This document shows positions 18,503-28,489 of a stretch of 61,833 nucleotides of DNA, in pieces. Origin of the DNA: a bacterium (GTDB taxonomy: Bacteria > Patescibacteriota > Minisyncoccia > Phycocordibacterales > JABMNX01); assembly GCA_002687905.1 (NCBI GenBank), contig NZBM01000007.1:1-61833 (forward strand), written 5' to 3'. The notes under the pieces are model-generated. The model made no database searches, was not told the origin of the DNA, and was given only the letters and a program-made list of their open reading frames with translations. How positions within the stretch are numbered: position 1 is the stretch's first letter; every line of letters begins with the position of its first letter. The translations under genes were made by a program, and so were the position numbers.

Positions 18503-19450
18503 ATGAGTGAAATTGAGAAATATAGGGATAATCACAAAACTGCTTTTCTTGTAGAGCAGTATGACCGATTGCTTTCTGAAGAAGAGGGAGTTGGCTCAAT
18601 GAGCGATAGTGGAATGGAGGAGTTAAAAGAAGAAGAACTCAAAAGAATAGAAAATGAGAAGAAATCTCTAATAGAGCAGATGGAGCAGATTACGAGAGCA
18701 GACGTTGAGGAGGAGAAATTTCCAAATGAGGTTGTTCTTGAAGTACGAGCCGGTGCGGGTGGTGAAGAAGCCGCGCTTTTTGCAGAGGAATTAGCTCTCA
18801 TGTATCAGCGCTACGCTGAGAGCAGGGGGTGGAGGACAAATATTTTAAATGAATCAAAAAGCTCTCTTGGGGGATACAAGGAGGCATCAGTTGAGATTAA
18901 AGGAGAAGGAGTTTTTAAAGAGCTTCGGTTTGAGACAGGAGTGCATCGTGTGCAGAGAATCCCCGCAACAGAGAAGCAGGGAAGGATTCACACTTCTACC
19001 GCGTCAGTCGCAATTCTTCCAATAAGAAAGAAATCAAAAATTGAAGTAAGCCCGGATGATTTAGAGATAGAGTTTTCGCGCTCCGGTGGAGCTGGTGGGC
19101 AGAATGTAAACAAAGTAGAAACTGCAGTTCGTATTATTCACAAACCAACGGGGATTGATGTACGCTCTACTGCCGAGAGAAGCCAGCAGAAGAACCGTGA
19201 GAAGGCTATGGGAATACTTCTATCAAAACTAGAAACTCTTCACGAAGAAGAAGAGGCTAAAAAACATTCAGAGGAGAGAAGGGAGCAGATTGGTACTGGA
19301 GACAGATCAGAGAAAATAAGGACATATAACTTCCCGCAAGACAGGGTTACCGACCACCGTATAAAAGAGTCTTGGTCAAATATTGAGGGAATAATGGGCG
19401 GGGCTATAACTCCTATAATTGAAATCTTAAGTAGAGAATCAAGTGACTAA
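18503..19450 (+). CDS. prfA: Peptide chain release factor 1
   Basis: [44 protein letters not shown]. Confidence 0.95.
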   Translation: MSEIEKYRDNHKTAFLVEQYDRLLSEEEGVGSMSDSGMEELKEEELKRIENEKKSLIEQMEQITRADVEEEKFPNEVVLEVRAGAGGEEAALFAEELALMYQRYAESRGWRTNILNESKSSLGGYKEASVEIKGEGVFKELRFETGVHRVQRIPATEKQGRIHTSTASVAILPIRKKSKIEVSPDDLEIEFSRSGGAGGQNVNKVETAVRIIHKPTGIDVRSTAERSQQKNREKAMGILLSKLETLHEEEEAKKHSEERREQIGTGDRSEKIRTYNFPQDRVTDHRIKESWSNIEGIMGGAITPIIEILSRESSD

Positions 19451-19493
19451 AAACCTTGCTACTTAGCCTATTTTACTGTAGAATCGCTCTCGT

Positions 19494-20234
19494 ATGTCTG
19501 ATATGACTACAGAAAAAGATCCATTTATAGAGCGCCTATTTAATATCGGTGCGCATTTTGCCTTTTCAAAATCAAGGAGACACCCATCAATGTCCCCATA
19601 TATTTTCGGGGTTAAAAATAAGGTAGAGATATTTGACCTAGAAGAGACCAAAAAGAAGCTCGAGGAGGCAAAGAAATTTGTTTCAAAACTTGCTTCAGAG
19701 AGAAAGAATATTCTTTTTGTTGGAGGAAAAAACGAGGCTAGACAAGCTATAACTCGAGGTTCCGAGTCAATTGATATGCCCTACGTCTCAAGGCGTTGGG
19801 TTGGGGGAACACTTACGAACTTTCCTGAAATAAAAAAAAGAATTGATAGACTTGAGAAGCTACAGGACGAAAGAGATAGAGGGGAGCTTGGTAAGTACAC
19901 TAAAAAAGAACGCCTCATGATTGATAGAGAGATTGAGAGACTTGAATATATATTTGGAGGACTTCTGTCCCTAAAAGAGCTTCCGGGGGCACTATTTGTA
20001 GTTGATACAAAACAAGAAAAGATTGCGGTTGATGAAGCAAAGAGAAAGGGGATTCCTGTTATTGCGCTTATGAACTCGGACTGTAATCTAGAAGATGCAG
20101 ACTACCCTATACTTGCCAATGACTCATCTATTACGAGCATTACATTCTTTGTAAATGAGATGATAGATACATATAAGGAGAACTTAGGGGCTAAGAAAGA
20201 GGAGTCAAAAGAAGAAAAGAAAGAAGATAAATAA
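19494..20234 (+). CDS. rpsB: 30S ribosomal protein S2
   Basis: LFNIGAHFAFSKSRRHPSMSPYIFGVKN...RRWVGGTLTNFPEIKKRI. Confidence 0.95.
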   Translation: MSDMTTEKDPFIERLFNIGAHFAFSKSRRHPSMSPYIFGVKNKVEIFDLEETKKKLEEAKKFVSKLASERKNILFVGGKNEARQAITRGSESIDMPYVSRRWVGGTLTNFPEIKKRIDRLEKLQDERDRGELGKYTKKERLMIDREIERLEYIFGGLLSLKELPGALFVVDTKQEKIAVDEAKRKGIPVIALMNSDCNLEDADYPILANDSSITSITFFVNEMIDTYKENLGAKKEESKEEKKEDK

Positions 20235-20235
20235 A

Positions 20236-20727
20236 ATGGCAATTACAACTGAGCAAATTAAAGAGCTTAGAGATCGTACTGGTATCTCTATGATGCAGGT
20301 AAAGAAGGCGCTTGAGGAAGCCGGTGGAGACACTGAAAAAGCGGTGGATATACTAAAGAAGGTCGGTGCTGCGGTTGCAGCTAAAAAAGCTGACAGAACA
20401 CTCGGAGCTGGTGTAGTGGAGTCATACATTCACAATACAAAAGAGGTTGGCTCAATGGTGGTGCTTTCTTGCGAGACAGACTTCGTGGCTAAAAACGAAG
20501 AATTTGTGGCATTGGCTCGCGATATAGCAATGCATATCACAGCAACTAACCCTGAATTTCTCTGCGAAGATGATATAAAGGAAGGGGGCGATAGTGATTC
20601 AGTACTTCTAAATCAACCTTTTATAAAGGATTCAGGTAAGACGGTGAATGACCTTATAGAGTCAGCGATACAAAAGTTTGGAGAGAGGATTGAAATCACA
20701 ACGTTTGTAAGATTTTCTGTAAAGTAA
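20236..20727 (+). CDS. tsf: Elongation factor Ts (short form)
   Basis: ITTEQIKELRDRTGISMMQVKKALEEAGGDTEKAVDILKK...CETDFVAKNEEF. Confidence 0.95.
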   Translation: MAITTEQIKELRDRTGISMMQVKKALEEAGGDTEKAVDILKKVGAAVAAKKADRTLGAGVVESYIHNTKEVGSMVVLSCETDFVAKNEEFVALARDIAMHITATNPEFLCEDDIKEGGDSDSVLLNQPFIKDSGKTVNDLIESAIQKFGERIEITTFVRFSVK

Positions 20728-20728
20728 G

Positions 20729-21115
20729 ATGTTTCAAATAATACTATTTGGGGTCTCTTTGACTCTACTCATTGCATTTTTTTCTATCAAGCTTTTTGAA
20801 GTTAGAGGAGGTCGCGTTCTTTTTGAAGAAAAAAGAAAGGAGCTTGATAAGAGGGTTCTAAATGAGTTTGAAAGACGAAAGATTAAAGCACCTCAAATAG
20901 AGCTTGACGGAGTCCTTCACTTTATCCACGATGTACTTCATAATGTTGCCGTTGGAGTTCACGGCTCGGTTCGTGTCGCAGAGAGGCATACGGCTCGTGC
21001 GGTAAACTCCATAAAGGGAAGGCGTGACAATATAAAAAGAAATAGCACCTCTTCAGAGTTCCTAAAGAACGTTGGGGATTACAAGAACAAGCTTAAGCGC
21101 CCGGAACATAAATAG
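20729..21115 (+). CDS. Hypothetical protein with N-terminal TM
   Basis: ORF directly after tsf; hydrophobic N-terminus. Confidence 0.6.
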   Translation: MFQIILFGVSLTLLIAFFSIKLFEVRGGRVLFEEKRKELDKRVLNEFERRKIKAPQIELDGVLHFIHDVLHNVAVGVHGSVRVAERHTARAVNSIKGRRDNIKRNSTSSEFLKNVGDYKNKLKRPEHK

Positions 21116-21209
21116 CCCGAGTAAAATCCACCCCAGCTGTTTTGATGGACAAAAAATGAGTAGTATTACCAGATTAGCTGTCTTGGCAGATAACAAAAGG
21201 GTGAATATT

Positions 21210-21285
21210 GCCACCTTAGCTCAGTTGGTAGAGCAATTGTTTTGTAAACAATAGGTCGTCGGTTCGAGTCCGACAGGTGGCTCCA
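21210..21285 (+). tRNA. tRNA-Thr(UGU), CCA encoded
   Basis: Cloverleaf GCCACCT...AGGTGGC, anticodon stem ATTGT/ACAAT with loop TTTGTAA, TTCGAGT T-loop, TCCA end. Confidence 0.95.
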
Positions 21286-21319
21286 AGGAATGAGTCCGAC
21301 AAGTGGCTAAAGTAAAGCG

Positions 21320-21353
21320 AAATTTGCGACTCAACCGGTTGAGTCGCAAATTT
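21320..21353. repeat. 34-bp palindrome, copy 2 of dispersed repeat
   Basis: aaatttgcgactcaacc|ggttgagtcgcaaattt. Confidence 0.85.
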
Positions 21354-21378
21354 TGTTGTTTAAGATATACTCTCATTT

Positions 21379-22098
21379 ATGAGCAAATATCATATTCACC
21401 CTCTTACGAGCATTATTCGTGAAGTAAATAATATCTTTTCTGGGATGGGTTTTACCTTTGCCGAGGGACCTGAAATTGAGACAGAATATTACAACTTTGA
21501 CGCTCTTAACGTGCCTAAAGACCACCCCGCGCGTGATATGCAGGATACTTTTTTTGTGGACAGCAAAAATGAGAAAGTACTTCGAACTCACACTAGCCCA
21601 GTTCAGATTCACTATATGGAAAACCACGAACCACCAATAAGAGTAATTGTTCCCGGAAAGGCTTATAGAAATGAGGCAACCGATATGACCCACGAGGCGC
21701 AATTCCACCAAGTAGAGGGGCTTGTGGTTGGGGACGACATAACGCTTGCGCATATGAAAGGAGTACTCAAGCAGTTTTTTGAGAAATTTTTCAAAGGAAG
21801 TGTAGAAATACGACTTCGTCCCGGGTTCTTTCCTTTTGTTGAGCCGGGAGCCGAAGTAGATATGCGACTCGTTGGCGAGAATGTGCCGGAGAAGCTCCGT
21901 GGTAAGTGGATTGAGATGCTTGGCTCAGGAATGGTTCATCCAAATGTTCTTAAAAGTGCTGGAATTGATCCAGATAAATATCAAGGTTGGGCATTTGGAA
22001 TGGGTCTTGAGCGTTTAGGAATGCTTAAATACGGAATTGATGATGTGAGAGCGTTTAGCGATGGAGATTTACGTTTTATTGAGCAATTTAGTGTTTAG
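21379..22098 (+). CDS. pheS: Phenylalanyl-tRNA synthetase alpha subunit (short)
   Basis: HPLTSIIREVNNIFSGMGFTFAEGPEIETEYYNFDALN...GWAFGMGLERLGMLKYGI. Confidence 0.95.
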   Translation: MSKYHIHPLTSIIREVNNIFSGMGFTFAEGPEIETEYYNFDALNVPKDHPARDMQDTFFVDSKNEKVLRTHTSPVQIHYMENHEPPIRVIVPGKAYRNEATDMTHEAQFHQVEGLVVGDDITLAHMKGVLKQFFEKFFKGSVEIRLRPGFFPFVEPGAEVDMRLVGENVPEKLRGKWIEMLGSGMVHPNVLKSAGIDPDKYQGWAFGMGLERLGMLKYGIDDVRAFSDGDLRFIEQFSV

Positions 22099-22371
22099 CC
22101 CGTTAGAGACTAATATGTGGTATACATACGTACTTCAGAGTAAGAAAGATAGTAAGTATTACACTGGAAGTACAGGTAATATACGGAAGCGCTTAAAAAA
22201 ACACGAAGAAGGTCGTGTGGTATCAACACGGGAACGATTACCAATATCTTTAGTATATTGCGAAATTTGTAATAATCAGGGAGATGCTTATGTTAGAGAG
22301 AAGTATTTAAAAACAGGTATGGGAAAAAGATATATTAGAAATCGTATTAAACGCTTCCTGTCTCTAACGGG
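22099..22371 (+). mobile_element. GIY-YIG mini-element bounded by inverted CCCGTTAGAGA/TCTCTAACGGG
   Basis: Inverted 11-nt ends exactly at pheS stop and just before pheT start. Confidence 0.65.
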
Positions 22372-22384
22372 CTGCATATGCTGA
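22115..22384 (+). CDS. GIY-YIG nuclease family small protein
   Basis: MWYTYVLQSKKDSKYYTGSTGNIRKRLKKHEEGRVVSTRERLPISLVY. Confidence 0.88.
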   Translation: MWYTYVLQSKKDSKYYTGSTGNIRKRLKKHEEGRVVSTRERLPISLVYCEICNNQGDAYVREKYLKTGMGKRYIRNRIKRFLSLTGCIC

Positions 22385-24261
22385 TTAGTTACGAGTGGCT
22401 AAAAACATTTTTTGACAAAGAATTACCAGGACCTGATGAAATATCAGAGAAATTAATATTTCATTCTTTTGAGGTTGAAGGGGTAGATAAAGTGGGAGAC
22501 GACACAGTTTTTGATATAGACGTGCTTCCAAACAGAGGGCACGATGCACTTTGTCACCGTGGAATTGCAAAGGACGTCTCTGCTCTTTTTGTCATTCCGT
22601 TTAGAAAAGACCCGCTTCTGGGAAGCGGCGAACTTACACCAGAGTCAAACTCACTTGAAGTGACTATCGAGGATTCCAAAAACTGCAGACGCTTCACGAG
22701 TTCGGTGATAAAGGGCGTTGAGGTAAAAGAATCTCCCGACTGGCTAAAAAATCGCTTGGAGGTGCTAGGACAGAAATCAATAAACAACGTAGTGGATGCA
22801 ACGAATTATGTAATGTTTTCTATAGGGCAACCTCTTCACGCTTTTGATATGGATAAATTAGAGCAGAAAGACGGGGGAGCAGCGATTAATGTAAGGGGTG
22901 CAAAGAACGGGGAGAAAATAAATACTCTTGATGGAGGCAAGCACGAGCTTGATAAAACTATGCAGGTAATATCAGATAAAAATTCAGGAGAGGCAATTGC
23001 CATTGCCGGCGTTAAGGGAGGGGCGACAACGGAAGTAGACGAGAACACCAAAAATGTAGTTATTGAAGCTGCTAATTTTGATCCAATAATTACCAGAAAT
23101 ACTGCCCGCAAGCTAAAGCTACAGACTGATGCGTCAAAGCGTTTTGAAAACGTGCTTTCAAGTAGGTTGCCGGTATATGGTCAGCTAGAAATAGTGGAGT
23201 TGATTCAGGAGGTCGCCGGAGGGACACTTGATGGATATGTAGATGAATACCCCACAAGAGAGGAAAATATAGACGTTTCCTTTTCAACTAATGATGTAAA
23301 CAAGCTTCTTGGCACAAGCATTAGTGATAAAGACACAGAGGATATTTTGAGGCGATTAGGCTTTGTGTATGAGAAAAATGGAGGTGAATATTTAGTCACG
23401 CCTCCTTTTGAAAGGTTGGACATACGTATAAAGGAGGACTTAATAGAGGAGGTTGGCAGGGTTTATGGATATGAAAATATACCGGAGGAAGAGCCAGGCA
23501 CTCTTTCTAAGATAGAAATAAACAAGCGTTACTTCTATGCGGAGAAAATCCGCGACATTTTAACGAAAGAAGGATTCACTGAAGTTTATAATAGGTCACT
23601 TAGGGACAGTGGAGAAGTAAAGCTTGAGAATTCACTAGCAAGTGACAAAAATCATGTTCGCGCGAATCTAAAAAACGGAATAGAGGAGTCGCTTACACTG
23701 AACGAGAGAAATGCGCCACTTCTCGGAAAGGACTCCGTGAGGATATTTGAGATTGGAAATGTATTTAAAAAGGATAGTGAGTACACGTCAGTATGCTTGG
23801 GAGTTAGAGGCAAAGACGGACTGGAAAGTGCTGTGAGAAAAATAAGCGAATCACTTGGAGTTGAAGTTAGAGGGGAGAAAGGGGAGGAAATTTTTGAATT
23901 TAATTTAACTGATCTTCTAGATAAACTCTCTGAACAAGAATCTTATGAAAATCTGCCTGTAGTGAGTGAGGCGGTTTATGAACAATTCTCAACTTATCCG
24001 TTTGTACTCCGCGATATTGCAGTATGGACTCCGGAAGGGACAGATGCAAGTGAAGTTATGGAGGAGATAAAAAGTAAATCAGGAGAGCTTCTTAAAATGC
24101 ATACACTCTTCGATACTTTTGAGAAAGAAGAACGTGTCTCGTATGCGTTTAGGCTAGTATTTCAGTCGCCGGAAAGAACTCTTACGGACGAAGAAATAAA
24201 CAAAATTATGGATGAAATTTCTGCTTATATAAGCTCAAAAGAAGGTTGGGAGGTTAGGTAG
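22378..24261 (+). CDS. pheT: Phenylalanyl-tRNA synthetase beta subunit
   Basis: ISYEWLKTFFDKELP...DIDVLPNRGHDALCHRGIAKD; B3/4, B5 and FDX-ACB-like regions. Confidence 0.94.
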   Translation: MLISYEWLKTFFDKELPGPDEISEKLIFHSFEVEGVDKVGDDTVFDIDVLPNRGHDALCHRGIAKDVSALFVIPFRKDPLLGSGELTPESNSLEVTIEDSKNCRRFTSSVIKGVEVKESPDWLKNRLEVLGQKSINNVVDATNYVMFSIGQPLHAFDMDKLEQKDGGAAINVRGAKNGEKINTLDGGKHELDKTMQVISDKNSGEAIAIAGVKGGATTEVDENTKNVVIEAANFDPIITRNTARKLKLQTDASKRFENVLSSRLPVYGQLEIVELIQEVAGGTLDGYVDEYPTREENIDVSFSTNDVNKLLGTSISDKDTEDILRRLGFVYEKNGGEYLVTPPFERLDIRIKEDLIEEVGRVYGYENIPEEEPGTLSKIEINKRYFYAEKIRDILTKEGFTEVYNRSLRDSGEVKLENSLASDKNHVRANLKNGIEESLTLNERNAPLLGKDSVRIFEIGNVFKKDSEYTSVCLGVRGKDGLESAVRKISESLGVEVRGEKGEEIFEFNLTDLLDKLSEQESYENLPVVSEAVYEQFSTYPFVLRDIAVWTPEGTDASEVMEEIKSKSGELLKMHTLFDTFEKEERVSYAFRLVFQSPERTLTDEEINKIMDEISAYISSKEGWEVR

Positions 24262-24305
24262 TTTCTAGGGCTAGATAGAGCCTTATTTTAAGGGACAAAA
24301 ATGTG

Positions 24306-24336
24306 TAAAAACCCTTTATTTATAAGGGGATTTTTG
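24306..24336 (+). terminator. Probable terminator after pheT
   Basis: aaaaaccctttatttataaggggattttt imperfect hairpin. Confidence 0.45.
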
Positions 24337-24375
24337 CTAAAATAGGGGTGCCTGAGAGGGCATTTATTTTAGTAT

Positions 24376-26475
24376 ATGCCAGCGAAAAAAACAGATAAAA
24401 AAGTTGCAAAACAGGCTCCAGACAAAGGGGGCGCAAGCCCAGCCAAGACAGCCCCTGGCTCATATAAGGCCGAGGATATTACAGTCCTAGAGGGGCTTGA
24501 GGCGGTACGTCGCCGCCCAGGGATGTATATCGGCACCACTGGTCCTGAGGGACTCCACCACCTTATATGGGAGGTTTTTGATAATGCGCGAGATGAGGCA
24601 ATGGGAGGTTTTGCAAACGATGTTGAAGTTGCACTTCTTCCGGGTAATCGAGTACGAGTAGTTGATAACGGTAGAGGTATTCCTGTTGATACTCACAAGA
24701 AAACAAAAGTATCAGCACTTGAGACCATAATGACCACGCTTCACGCTGGAGGAAAGTTTGGTGGTGAGGGCTACAAAGTCTCTGGTGGACTCCACGGTGT
24801 AGGTATTTCGGTAGTTAATGCGCTTTCTACTAACACACTTGCTGAAGTACATCGTGATGGCGGCAAATACATACAAGAGTACAAGGATGGCGGAAAGGCA
24901 AAAGGAAAGGTAAAGAAAGTTGGTACTTCAAAAATAACAGGAACAGTAATTACATTTGAGCCCGACGAATCAATCTTCGGAGATATTTCATTTGATTGGG
25001 ACAAAATAGTTTCGCACCTTCGGCTTCAAGCTTATTTAGTAAAAAAGCTAAGAATTTCCATTTTCGATTTTCGAGATCACACGGAAAAACTTGACGAGGA
25101 AGGTATCTTTTATATGCGAGAGCTTAATCGCGGGGTTCCGTCAATGACTTTCTATTTTGAAGGAGGACTCGAGTCACTTGTTACTTTCCAAAACCGATAC
25201 CAAAAGCCAATTCACAAAAACGTTTTCTATATTGAAAAGGAAGTAGACGGGGTAAATGTTGAAGTAGCGCTTCAGTACGTGGATGATATTTCGGCTCGTC
25301 TTTCAGCTTTTGCAAACAATACATATAACGCCGAAGGCGGAACACACGTCACTGGTTTTAAAACGGCACTGACTAGGACACTAAATGCATACACCAAGAA
25401 AAATGGAGCAAAAGATAATGAAGCATTCACTGGGGACGACGTACTTGAGGGTCTTACTGCAGTAATTTCGGTAAAGCTCCAAGAGATTCAATTTGAAGGC
25501 CAGACAAAGGGTAAATTAGGCTCTGTGGAGGCACGTGGTGCAACAGAGAGTGTTTTTGGAGATGCATTTGCCAGTTTTCTTGAGGAGCATCCAGATGATG
25601 CCCGTGCGGTTATAAATAAAGCCACATTAGCTCTTAAGGCAAGAAAAGCGGCAAAGGCTGCAAAAGATAGCGTACTTAGAAAAGGCGCGCTTGAAGGCCT
25701 CACTCTTCCAGGGAAACTTGCCGATTGTCAGGTGAGAAACGCTGACGAAGCAGAGCTTTTCATAGTTGAGGGAGATTCTGCAGGAGGCTCATCAAAACAA
25801 GGACGTGACAGGCGGACCCAAGCCATACTTCCTCTTCGCGGGAAAATTCTAAATGTTGAAAGGGCGCGGCTTGATAAAATACTTACATCAAATGAGATAA
25901 AGGCACTTGTTGTAGCACTTGGAACAGCAATAGGGGATACATTTGACCTTGAGAAGCTTCGCTATCACAAGATAATTATTGCAACAGACGCTGACGTTGA
26001 CGGGGCACACATTAGGACGCTTCTACTCACGCTTTTCTATCGTTACTTTAGACCGGTTGTAGACGGAGGTTATCTATACATTGCTCAACCTCCACTCTAC
26101 AAAATTAAGAAAGGGAAGGATTTTGATTATGCATATACTGAAGCCGAGAAGGATAAGATTGTCGGAAAGGATATTTCTATTCTAGAGGAAGTTGACTCAT
26201 CGTCTGGTGAAGAGGAGGCGGAAGAAGAGGAGGAGGAAAGCGCAAAGAAAAAGACGAGCAAGATAAGTATTCAAAGATATAAAGGGCTTGGTGAGATGAA
26301 TCCAAGTGAGCTTTGGGAGACTACGATGGATCCAGAAAGGAGAGTTCTAAAACAAGTTACGGTTGAAGATGCGCAGGAGGCTGATAAGATTTTTGACATT
26401 CTTATGGGGACAGACGTCGCATCAAGAAAAAGCTTCATTCAATCAAACGCCAAGGCTGCTAACCTGGATATTTAG
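24376..26475 (+). CDS. gyrB: DNA gyrase subunit B
   Basis: VLEGLEAVRRRPGMYIGTTGPEGLHHLIWEV; EGDSAGGSSKQGRDRRTQAILPLRGKILNVE; RYKGLGEMNPSELWETTMDPE. Confidence 0.96.
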   Translation: MPAKKTDKKVAKQAPDKGGASPAKTAPGSYKAEDITVLEGLEAVRRRPGMYIGTTGPEGLHHLIWEVFDNARDEAMGGFANDVEVALLPGNRVRVVDNGRGIPVDTHKKTKVSALETIMTTLHAGGKFGGEGYKVSGGLHGVGISVVNALSTNTLAEVHRDGGKYIQEYKDGGKAKGKVKKVGTSKITGTVITFEPDESIFGDISFDWDKIVSHLRLQAYLVKKLRISIFDFRDHTEKLDEEGIFYMRELNRGVPSMTFYFEGGLESLVTFQNRYQKPIHKNVFYIEKEVDGVNVEVALQYVDDISARLSAFANNTYNAEGGTHVTGFKTALTRTLNAYTKKNGAKDNEAFTGDDVLEGLTAVISVKLQEIQFEGQTKGKLGSVEARGATESVFGDAFASFLEEHPDDARAVINKATLALKARKAAKAAKDSVLRKGALEGLTLPGKLADCQVRNADEAELFIVEGDSAGGSSKQGRDRRTQAILPLRGKILNVERARLDKILTSNEIKALVVALGTAIGDTFDLEKLRYHKIIIATDADVDGAHIRTLLLTLFYRYFRPVVDGGYLYIAQPPLYKIKKGKDFDYAYTEAEKDKIVGKDISILEEVDSSSGEEEAEEEEEESAKKKTSKISIQRYKGLGEMNPSELWETTMDPERRVLKQVTVEDAQEADKIFDILMGTDVASRKSFIQSNAKAANLDI

Positions 26476-26479
26476 ACTT

Positions 26480-27127
26480 ATGAAAAAGGAGGAAAAGCGA
26501 GGATTACACATATCTCGCTTTATGCGCTCTTTTGCGCGCCTAGATTCGCCTGAAGATATTAAAGTTGTGAGTCTGCCTAATCCTGTGGATAATAGAACCA
26601 TGAATGAGCGTGGCAGAACCGAAGAGAATAGTAACTCTAAAAGAAGAGTTACAAGCGACAGATTGGTATTTAAAAACGACGGCGAGGAAACGCCGTCGAT
26701 TGAGCTTAAGAGGGAGGCAAACGAGGAAGAAGGGGTCGTAAGCACCCAAAACTCTGAAAGAATAAGACAGACTCCTAGAAATACCAAGGGAGATGTAAAC
26801 GCATTTATACAGTGCTTAATTAATGGTGAAAGACGTGACACATTTGATGTTCTTCACGAACTTGATATTAAGGGAGATGATTTGGAAATTTTTCTAAGCA
26901 TGGCAATTTGCGAACTTGATAGGGTAAGAAGTGTTCGTGTGGGGAACGGAGCAAGTCATGCCGATGAATATCTTTTAAATATGTGCAAGGAGCTAACGGC
27001 CCCAGAGCTCGAAGAGGTAATAGTGCTTTTAACTGCGGGAGTGGACCATAGTTATCGCTCGGCTCAAGCGGGAGTGAAGGTGGCAGTGCTTCGCGTCCTT
27101 GATTTCATCTATTCAATAAAACACTAA
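26480..27127 (+). CDS. Hypothetical protein
   Basis: ORF immediately downstream of gyrB; start chosen at ATG 26480. Confidence 0.6.
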   Translation: MKKEEKRGLHISRFMRSFARLDSPEDIKVVSLPNPVDNRTMNERGRTEENSNSKRRVTSDRLVFKNDGEETPSIELKREANEEEGVVSTQNSERIRQTPRNTKGDVNAFIQCLINGERRDTFDVLHELDIKGDDLEIFLSMAICELDRVRSVRVGNGASHADEYLLNMCKELTAPELEEVIVLLTAGVDHSYRSAQAGVKVAVLRVLDFIYSIKH

Positions 27128-27131
27128 AAAG

Positions 27132-27173
27132 CCATTCTCCAGTTCTACTCCATGGAGTAGAACTGGAGAATGG
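27132..27173. terminator. 42-bp perfect palindrome between convergent genes
   Basis: ccattctccagttctactcca|tggagtagaactggagaatgg. Confidence 0.7.
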
Positions 27174-27220
27174 GCTAAATAAAAGGAATTGTTTAAAGTT
27201 TTTTAAAGATTTAAAGATTT

Positions 27221-28459
27221 TTAAGATCGGCTGGCTATTTCTCCCTTTAGCTCAGAGATCAACTCGTCCACTTTCTTCTCTCCCACTTCACCTTTGTCTC
27301 TGCTTTCTACGTTTACGGTTTTTGAATTCAACTCTTTATCTCCAACTACAAGCAGATATGGCACTTTTTCAGTTTTTCCATTTCTTATCCTCTTTCCAAG
27401 AGTCTCATCGCTAGCATCTAGCTCAACTCTGATATCTTCAGCGCGAAGCCTTTCCTCTACTTCTTTAGCAAATTCCCGGTGTCCTTCACCGATTGGAAGA
27501 ACCTTGGCTTGAACAGGCGAAAGCCAAAGCGGAAATGCTCCGGCGTATTTCTCAATTAAAAAGGCCATGACGCGCTCAATTGCACCAACTGAAGAGCGGT
27601 GTACTACAAAAGCCCTTTTTTCCTCTCCATCTTCTCCTACATAAGTGAGATTAAATTTCTCTGGCATACAGAAATCATATTGAACGGTGAAGGCGGTATC
27701 CTCTTTGCCATTGGCATTTTTCATTTGAATATCAATCTTTGGTCCATAAAATGCAGCTTCGCCTTCTGCTTCAACAAAATCCGCCTTCCTTTTTGAAAGC
27801 ATTTCTCTCATTAAATCTTCTCCCTTATCCCATGCGGCATCATTCTCAAAATATTTTTCTTTATCATTCCTGTCACCAAGAGAAAGTCTGTACCAATACT
27901 CTTTGCCCAACGTAAGTCCTAAAACTCCCGTTACGTATTCAATTAAATCAAGGGCCTTTTCCATCTCTTCAACAGCTTGCTCTTCATTGGCACAAATTAT
28001 GTGTGCATCTGCTAAACAGAATGTGCGTACGCGCTGAAGACCCATTAGCTCTCCCGATTGCTCATATCTATATAGCCCAGCTAACTCCCCAATTCTTATT
28101 GGGAGTTCACGATAGCTGTGTGGTTTTGAGAGATAAAGTTCAAAATGATGAGGACATGTCATTGGGCGGAGCATAAACTCCTCGTCATCAATAGCCACAG
28201 GGGCGTACATTGAATCTTTATAGTGAGGGTAATGTCCGGATTTTTTATACAAATCAAGTTTTGCAATATCAGGAGTGTGAACATGTTGGTATCCACGGCG
28301 AATCTCTTCGTCCACTATAAAACGTTCAAGCTCTCTTCTTATTGCAGCGCCTCGGTGAGTAAAAAGAGGAAGCCCCTTCCCTACGTCATTTGAGAAAGTA
28401 AATAAATCAAGTTCTTTACCCAATTTCTTGTGGTCGTTTGGCTCTGATTCCTGGTTCAT
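27221..28459 (-). CDS. thrS: Threonyl-tRNA synthetase lacking TGS and editing domains
   Basis: PLFTHRGAAIRRELERFIVDEEIRRGYQHVHTPDIAKLDLYKKSGHYPHYKDSMY...MTCPHHFELY. Confidence 0.93.
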   Translation of the reverse strand: MNQESEPNDHKKLGKELDLFTFSNDVGKGLPLFTHRGAAIRRELERFIVDEEIRRGYQHVHTPDIAKLDLYKKSGHYPHYKDSMYAPVAIDDEEFMLRPMTCPHHFELYLSKPHSYRELPIRIGELAGLYRYEQSGELMGLQRVRTFCLADAHIICANEEQAVEEMEKALDLIEYVTGVLGLTLGKEYWYRLSLGDRNDKEKYFENDAAWDKGEDLMREMLSKRKADFVEAEGEAAFYGPKIDIQMKNANGKEDTAFTVQYDFCMPEKFNLTYVGEDGEEKRAFVVHRSSVGAIERVMAFLIEKYAGAFPLWLSPVQAKVLPIGEGHREFAKEVEERLRAEDIRVELDASDETLGKRIRNGKTEKVPYLLVVGDKELNSKTVNVESRDKGEVGEKKVDELISELKGEIASRS

Positions 28460-28489
28460 GAGCTCAATATTAACACAGATAGCGCGTAT

